Origin: Alligator mississippiensis
Lineage: Eukaryota > Chordata > Crocodylia > Alligatoridae
Assembly (NCBI RefSeq): GCF_030867095.1
Contig: NC_081824.1
Location: forward strand, 92,249,882-92,313,881
DNA length: 64,000 bases
Direction: 5' to 3'
Positions 58,108 through 64,000 of this stretch are shown here, one piece after another. A model generated the notes under the pieces. The model saw nothing but the letters and a program-made list of their open reading frames with translations. It was not told where the DNA came from and did not search any database. The first letter of the stretch is position 1, and every line of letters starts with the position of its first letter. The position numbers and the translations under genes were made by a program.

Positions 58108-58670
58108 TGTGTCCACACCAGCAGGGGCATGCGTTTGCAGCAGCACAAATAGTAGCGGCACAAATTTGTGCCACTACTTTGTGTCACAGAGCACTCCCCT
58201 TCCCATGCACTTTGCAGTGAAACATATTGTCCCGCTGTTCTATGTGCTGTGGGGGGTGGGGGGCCAGGGCACCAGCAGGCAGACCCCACACTGAGGTACT
58301 TTGTGCCCCATCCAGCTGGGGAGTGGCACGTAGAGATAGGGCAGCAGGCAGCCATGGGCTGGTTGTTTCCCTGTTTCCATGTGCTTCAGCATGGGGGCTC
58401 TGCTGTGAAGCCCCCATGCCGAGGCAAGTGGAACTCCCATGCTGAGGCACCCTGCACCCCAGACAGCCATGGAGCAGCTGGCTGGGGCGCAGGGTGCAGA
58501 GAGGCTGCCTGTTCCATGTTTGTCCCAGCACACACCACTTTGACATGCCTCGCACTACTTTTTTCTTTGGTAGCAGTGCTGTGCATGATTTAACGTGCAA
58601 GGAGTGCAGATGGGGTTCTACAAAGAGGTTTGTGGTGCCACAAACCACGCAAACCTGCACACCTGGACCG
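58108..58670. mobile_element. Probable GC-rich MITE, about 560 bp
   Basis: TGTCCACACCAGCAGGGGCA at the left and GCACACCTGGACCGGG at the right are loosely inverted, around a GC-rich body with CATGCTGAGGCACCC-like repeats (about 58390-58490). The boundaries are uncertain. Many overlapping frames on both strands are compositional. Confidence 0.4.
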
Positions 58671-58696
58671 GGCCATGGAGTCTTTTTGTAGTCAGT

Positions 58697-59340
58697 GGGT
58701 GCATCTACACACACGCTTTACCGCAGAGGTGACTAATTAGCTCTGCAGTAAAGTGTAACTGTCTACACATGCACCCATATTAGGGCACAGTAAATTAATT
58801 AATTCCACTGTAGGATAGTACTGTCCAGGACAAGTACTATTCTACAGTGGAGTAGTTATGTGCACTGAAATGCATATGTAGATGGTGACTGGGGCTGGCT
58901 GGGGCACAAGGGCGCTACAGTGTGGGAGCTGCCTGCTGGTTAACATGCCTCAGCCAGTCCCTCTGCAGCATGTTGAGCAAAGGTGGAGCAGCTCCAGGCT
59001 GGTAAGCTGACCCCCCAGACCCTCTGCCAACCCAGGACTGCTCTGTCCTGGCTCAACATGCCACAGTCCCACGTGGACATGTATATACTGAGCCCAGGAG
59101 AAATAAATTCAAGCATGATCTGCACTGGATTTAATTGCTACATGCTAACTGTACATGTAGATCGGGGCGGGCAATTATTTCGGGCGGAGGGCCGCTTACT
59201 GAGTTTTGGCAAGCCATCGAGGGCCACGTGACAGGCAGCCCAGGGCAGATAGATATTAACTTTCTTAATTTTTGGGGGGCCCCACGGGCCGCATCTGGCC
59301 CCCGGGACACATTTTGCCCAGCCCTGATGTAGATGCACCC
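58697..59340. mobile_element. MITE family M, long copy with nested hAT
   Basis: Ends GGGTGCATCTACACACAC and ATGTAGATGCACCC are inverted repeats. The 3-bp repeat AGT flanks both sides (58694-58696, 59341-59343). The interior shows local palindromes (TAGTACTGTCC...GGACAAGTACTA at 58818-58850). A family H hAT (59163-59326) sits inside near the right end. Without it the element would be about 470 bp. Confidence 0.8.
59163..59326. mobile_element. Non-autonomous hAT, family H, 164-bp copy
   Basis: Ends CGGGGCGGGCAATTATTTCG and ACACATTTTGCCCAGCCCTG are inverted repeats. A perfect 8-bp target duplication, ATGTAGAT, occurs at 59155-59162 and 59327-59334. It inserted into the family M element. The CpGs still present suggest moderate age. 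Confidence 0.9.
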
Positions 59341-59639
59341 AGTGGGTCTCTGCATGAGCACTGAAGTCTGTCCACAGTCAATTGCAAGATTGTGATTGTA
59401 ATTCATAAGGATATGCTGCCTTTGACTGATATATTCCATCTTCCAGAGCCGCACAGATTTAGGGGTGTAAGTGGTCCTATATTGGTGAACACCTCATTGC
59501 TATTTTGTCATTATTGATTATAATGCATCTTTGCTTTGATGTGAATGTAAGGGATAAAAGTGAATTGTTATTGTCAGATCAGTTTCTGACTGCATTGGTA
59601 AAATGTACCTTCAGTTGTGTATCTCCTGTGTTTTCAGAA

Positions 59640-59860
59640 GAGCTGAAAGAAAAGGCAGAAGACAGGGTAGAGGTACATCTTATAGATTAACTAAATCAAA
59701 GATGCATACCCTTCTCTGAGTAACAGCTCACTAGCATCTACTGAAGTGAGCTGTTGCTCATGAAAGCTTATGCATCTCCGATTCATTTAGTCTATAAATT
59801 ACACCCGTACCTTGCCTTCTGCCTAACTTCAGACTAACATGGCTACCTCTCTCTGAGTTA
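59640..59860. mobile_element. Inverted terminal-repeat fragment of a Penelope-like element
   Basis: AAGGCAGAAGACAGGGTAGA (59644 on) and its worn inverse TACCTTGCCTTCTGCCTAAC (59811 on) form arms of about 45 bp around AAGTGAGCTGTTGCTCATGA and AAGCTTATGC. This last signature is a very common reptilian repeat terminus. The outer arm matches the 5' edge of the Penelope remains at 48.56 kb. Confidence 0.5.
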
Positions 59861-59865
59861 GTGAA

Positions 59866-61520
59866 GTTAGGGAACCTGACTGGAAAGGACTAGAACTTAT
59901 ATCTGGTGTTTTTTATGGAAATACGTTGGACAAAATGATTGTTTCTATAATGTTGGATGGTAGGAGTAATTTCTGCAAAGCACAGTTGCTTGCAGAAGAA
60001 CTTGAAAATGTTCTTGTTATTGTTACTAGGCTGTTGTAATAGCTGCTAGGGTTTTTTCTATACATCAGACACCATCCATTTATAAAATGCTAATTACTAA
60101 TTAAAACAAAACAACAATGAGAAATTCCTCATGGGGAGGGGGTATTAGTACTTATGCTTGCTAGGTTTCGTTTCATAAGTGATTCCTTCATGGAATGCTA
60201 ATCAAGTCCATTCAGAAAAGCCTTAATTAATTTAATTAAAATCTTTCAGATCAAACTGATTAGCCTGACATCTAGGTCTCAGCAGAGGAAGCAGGCTGGT
60301 ACTTCTGTTGATGCTTCTGTTGAGGTGGGCTTACTAAAGTCAGTTAAAGATGGATGGTAGCTAAGGTGGTCAAAGCATTCTATCTGACATTACCATAGGA
60401 ATACATTTTATAGCTGCCCCAAGCAATCCAGTTTCTTTTTTGTTAGAGAGCGTTCCATAATTCTGCAGGACCAGTAGTTCAGGTAATGTCAGGCACCCCA
60501 GTCTGATTATGATTGAAAGAAAGTGGAGTGACCTTTCTTACCCCTTTGAAGGCTGGAATACAGATTAATCGTTTTTCATCCTTTTGCTACCTCTTGTCTT
60601 AATCATTGGCCATGACCACTGCCACACTGGCAGAAGAGAGACAAAGGATATGTCATGTGACCCCTCCTGATATTACTAGAAGGATGACATAGAAGGTTTT
60701 GAGATCCCCAGTTTAAAGGGGCTGAACAGCAAGTAGCTTCTGTTGAAAAGACGGAAAGCAGTGCTCAAGTTCAGAGCTCTCCTAAATGTTCTGGGGATCA
60801 AACACTATTAGAAGCTTCTTGAGGAGAAAAGTGAGTATTTGTTTGACAGTGGGAAATAGTCTCTTGCTACCAATGATAAAGAACAAGTTGAGAGGAGAGA
60901 GGGAGAATGAAGTCTCTATTTGTTAAAGGCAGTCATCCAAACTACCAACTTTCTGTTGCATCCTTACTGATTTCTGCAAGCAATCCACTGTCATAAAGAA
61001 ACATTTTATATTTCTAACAATAATAAAAATTAATTATTGCTAATCAATATATGTGTTTGCAAACAGTCTTTTTTTTTGTAGATCAGAAAGGTTATATTAC
61101 CATAGGAATGGAGTTCTGACAAAGTAGGGAACATGAGATAAATGCTGAAAACAGATTGATTTTTTCTTTTAGAACACATTCTTAGATATAAAAGTCTGCC
61201 TGACTGAGAAAAAATACAAAATATTTAAAATGTTCCTCCCTGTTCCTACATTTGCCAAAATTCATAGTGTTTCATAAAGTTTAATTTGTTAAGACAACTG
61301 ATATATGAACAAAATGTCCGTGAGGGCAAATTTGGAAATATATTTATATCATTCTAAATCTTTTGAGGCTATTTTTTCCTGGGCCAGTAAATCTATCCTC
61401 ATTCCTTAAAGTATGCCATATAAAGTTATACGTACATATACAGACCCTTTATTTTATGACTGAATGTATTTTTGTGGAAGACGGTATTAATTATAATTAT
61501 TCCTTCTCCATTTTTCATAA
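59866..61520. other. Non-coding DNA
   Basis: No gene or transposon was recognised. 60200-60270 is complex AT-rich sequence with TTAATTAATTTAATTAAAAT. Confidence 0.45.
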
Positions 61521-61523
61521 GCC

Positions 61524-61633
61524 TAGGCAGGGTAGCACCTCAAAGACTAATTGGTTCAAAGAGATGCCATTCTATACCAATTAGTCTTCAAGGTGCTACC
61601 CCACCCTGCCTTCTGCCTTACTTCTGATGAAGT
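61524..61633. mobile_element. Inverted pair of the same Penelope-type terminal sequence
   Basis: GGCAGGGTAGCACCTCAAAG with ACTAATTGGT at the left, and ACCAATTAGTCTTCAAGGTG with CTACCCCACCCTGCC at the right, form a hairpin. The right edge continues TTCTGCCTTACTTCTGA, shared (inverted) with 48.55 and 59.8 kb. Confidence 0.55.
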
Positions 61634-61703
61634 TAACTGCCTCTATCATTTCTCAAAACCACCCATCATATTCCTGAGCTTTTCATATGAAATTGTTGCC
61701 AGT

Positions 61704-62021
61704 GGGCACATCTACACATGACCATTTACTGTGCAGTAACTGAAATTTCTGCACAGTATGGGTGCGCATCTACACATGCATGCCCATACTGTGCAGTAAA
61801 TATGGCGACTTATGCCAACTTGAGCATGCAGGTATCAAATTTATGCCCAATTAATTACTGCGCAGTAACACTGTGTGTGGACCGACTTGGGACTAACGTT
61901 AGTCTCAAGTCAGTTCACACACGGTGTTACTGCGCTTTAATGCCTGCACATGTAGATGTCAGCCTATTTCCGCTTACTGTGGAGTAAATTTAAGCCAACG
62001 TAAATTCATGTGTAGACACCC
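61704..62021. mobile_element. MITE family M, 318-bp copy with a 90-bp central palindrome
   Basis: Ends GGGCACATCTACACATG and CATGTGTAGACACCC are inverted repeats. AGT flanks both sides (61701-61703, 62022-62024). An inner palindrome at about 61853-61943 is centred on AACGTT, and its few arm mismatches are mainly transitions. The TTACTGTGCAGTAA motif recurs. It is non-coding. Confidence 0.85.
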
Positions 62022-62024
62022 AGT

Positions 62025-64000
62025 AAGTATACATCACTACAGCAGATACTGCTTGTTCCTGGAGAGTTATCTGTCTTTCTTTCAGAGAATAGATTTAAGC
62101 TTAAAGTTGAGGACCTGCACATTTAACAGTCTAGTAGCTTTAACCAAATAGGAGGAACTTTAAATTTGTAAGACTTCACAACCCTACAGCTACTAATGAT
62201 GATGTGTGGTTTCTATGGCAATTGTCAGGCCAGTCAGTCTTTCTAGCCCTGCTGTCCTTCCACTTGCCCATGTAATATACGCACACATGCATTTGTATAA
62301 TACTTTTCATCTTCAAAGCACTTTAGAACATTTTTTTTATCCCACAGATACAGTTGGGTTGGATTCATCAAAATGATAATGGCTAGTTGATATTTAGATT
62401 TTAGGCCCCTGTCCTTCAAAGAAGTATGTATGTATTTGAATGTTATTCAGTGTAACCCCATCAGCTTTAAGGGAACTATTTACAGTACATAAAGTCAAGC
62501 TCATGTGTAAGACCCTTTAAAAAGGGTCCTTAATCATTAAAGAATATTTCTATCCAAAACATTCAAAAAGTAGAAGAAATCATTTAGTGATTACCAATGT
62601 ACTCTATAGAACACCCACACTTCCTAAGGAGGGTAAGAACAGCATCAGCTGATAGTTAAGAAGTAACAGGAGTTTAGAAATGTTGAGTAATTTTTTATTG
62701 GAATAGTTTATCTACTCTTAGAATTATAATAATCAGAAATGCTATTTATCTGTAAATGGAAGCCATTCTTCTAATGCAGTCTGGATGGGGCCTGCACTAC
62801 ATGTAGCATAGCTGCTGCTCTGGCTAGACTGTGCCTGTTCTGGCCCATTCTGGTTGCTCCAGAACCTGTACTGCACGTAGTGTGGGCTGAAGCAGCCACC
62901 AAATCAGGGATGCTGGAAGTGAGGCAAGGAGGTGGAGCCTGTAGGCTGGATCTAGCCTGTGGACCAGCCCCATGCCACTCATGCTGCCTACATGACTGGA
63001 TAAGTTTGATACCCCTGTTTTTAAGGAAATCCAGTTCCATGTATCTAAAAAGGAAGTATAGTGAATGGATCATAAGTACTTGCTAGAAATAGAATAATTT
63101 TAGTACTTGGGTGAGAGCAAGTGTCTTCAGGATAATTCTAGGGGTGAATTGTTAGTAAAAATAGAAAATATGTCTACATCTTGCCTGCAGGCATATTCCC
63201 TGACTACCAACTTTTCACCTTTATAGTAGTGTCAATCAAATTGATACGGATATCCTTGAAACAGGCAACGTACCTTTAGTTTGAACACTGAACTCTGCAG
63301 TAAAGAGAGTATGTTTGGTCAGTGTCTCTTATCACTGAAGAACCAGCTTTATTGAAGGCTTGAGGGTCAGAAGGGAAGGGCATGAAAGTGCATAAGAAAA
63401 TAAAAGCATTGGCAAATATACTTAACTTTTTTTTATATAATGCATCATTTTCTCTTCTCTGATATAACACTGACTGCCACCCTGAAAATCTCAGCGTTGC
63501 TGTTTTTAACTCTAAAGGTTCCCTAGGCCATGGTCCTACAATGAGCTTGATCATTGTTATGCTTGATTTCACCCATACAGCTCAGTGAAAGATGGGAGAT
63601 GTATTGCACAGCGTTTAAAGTGGTATCTACTGATGGTGACTATGTCCTGGCACTGGAAGCTTGTGTTCACTTGAACCTCTTTACTAGTCATTACAGAATT
63701 ACCCTCAAAATCCTGTCATCCTATTGTGCTATAATTTTTTCCATATATTCTCTTCCCTTAAAACCTTCCCGTTTTTCTGTTAATTTTGTCTTTAAACGAT
63801 TTATAATTAAATTATAATTTACTTTACTCATGCAATTGAATACAATACTTTACATGTACACTTTATACTTTATACTCTGGGTCTAAAAAGTCTAAAAATA
63901 CTGTTCCGCACTCATTTATCTTCTTATTTCTTAACATTAAATCTGTAGACAAACTGCACTGGATACAATTTTGATCTAATTTTTATTCTCTTAGGTCACA
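62025..64000. other. Non-coding DNA, mostly AT-rich
   Basis: A GC-rich patch at 62770-63022 ends in TTTGATACCCCTG, a hAT-like right terminus without a visible partner. The rest shows no gene or repeat. The 87-codon frame from 63554 lacks features that would support it. Confidence 0.45.

Noticed and set aside
63554..63817. 87-codon frame near the window end, preceded by ACCCATACAG
   Set aside because: Weak acceptor, no pyrimidine tract, and no recognisable protein features.
1..64000. CRISPR arrays, bacterial operons, tRNA or rRNA genes, known miRNAs
   Set aside because: None found on reading both strands; the window is vertebrate nuclear DNA.

Overview
This is a 64 kb piece of vertebrate nuclear DNA, most likely crocodilian (alligator-like). 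The evidence is several CR1 LINE copies of the sauropsid type ending in the TATGAATC-type 3' repeat, many non-autonomous hAT and other palindromic DNA transposons, a Penelope-like element, and a fragment matching the 5' head of U2 snRNA, which recalls the snRNA-headed SINEs (SINEU) described from crocodilians. The organism is inferred; no species-diagnostic gene is present. No gene could be named. Nothing bacterial, and no CRISPR array, tRNA or rRNA gene, was seen.

Layout. Positions 1-1130 are a very GC- and CpG-rich island, a probable promoter. It contains a short ATG-initiated exon candidate (405-423, good donor), followed by a 41-bp micro-exon candidate (1429-1469) with strong splice sites. 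A further exon candidate at 55428-55500 fits the same phase, so the window may be mostly the first long intron, or the 5' end, of a + strand gene or lncRNA. From 1.5 to 9.5 kb the DNA is AT-rich and almost free of recognisable transposons. From 9.5 to 50.8 kb it is a dense transposon landscape. From 50.8 to 57.8 kb it is again nearly transposon-free, with stretches that look like conserved non-coding sequence. From 57.8 to 62.0 kb there is another transposon cluster, and 62.0-64.0 kb is mostly plain AT-rich DNA.

The only convincing protein-coding sequence is transposon-derived. There are four CR1 reverse-transcriptase fragments (16.9-18.1 + strand, 24.7-25.5 - strand, 35.8-37.4 + strand and degraded, 42.5-43.9 + strand and best preserved), plus older CR1 relics. 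A decayed Penelope-like element (RT plus GIY-YIG endonuclease remains, 48.55-50.27 kb) is split by a minus-strand LINE 3' fragment whose insertion left a 12-bp target duplication.

The most informative structure is stratigraphic. Several insertions are nested with visible target-site duplications: CR1 in a palindromic MITE at 16.9 kb, hAT in MITE at 59.16 kb, LINE in Penelope at 49.46 kb. They give a relative order of activity for families that appear several times in the window. Two other structures stand out: an array of four alternating-orientation GC-rich arms at 27.9-29.0 kb, and a 38-bp-arm near-perfect hairpin at 39.61-39.71 kb. No new multi-gene system is visible.
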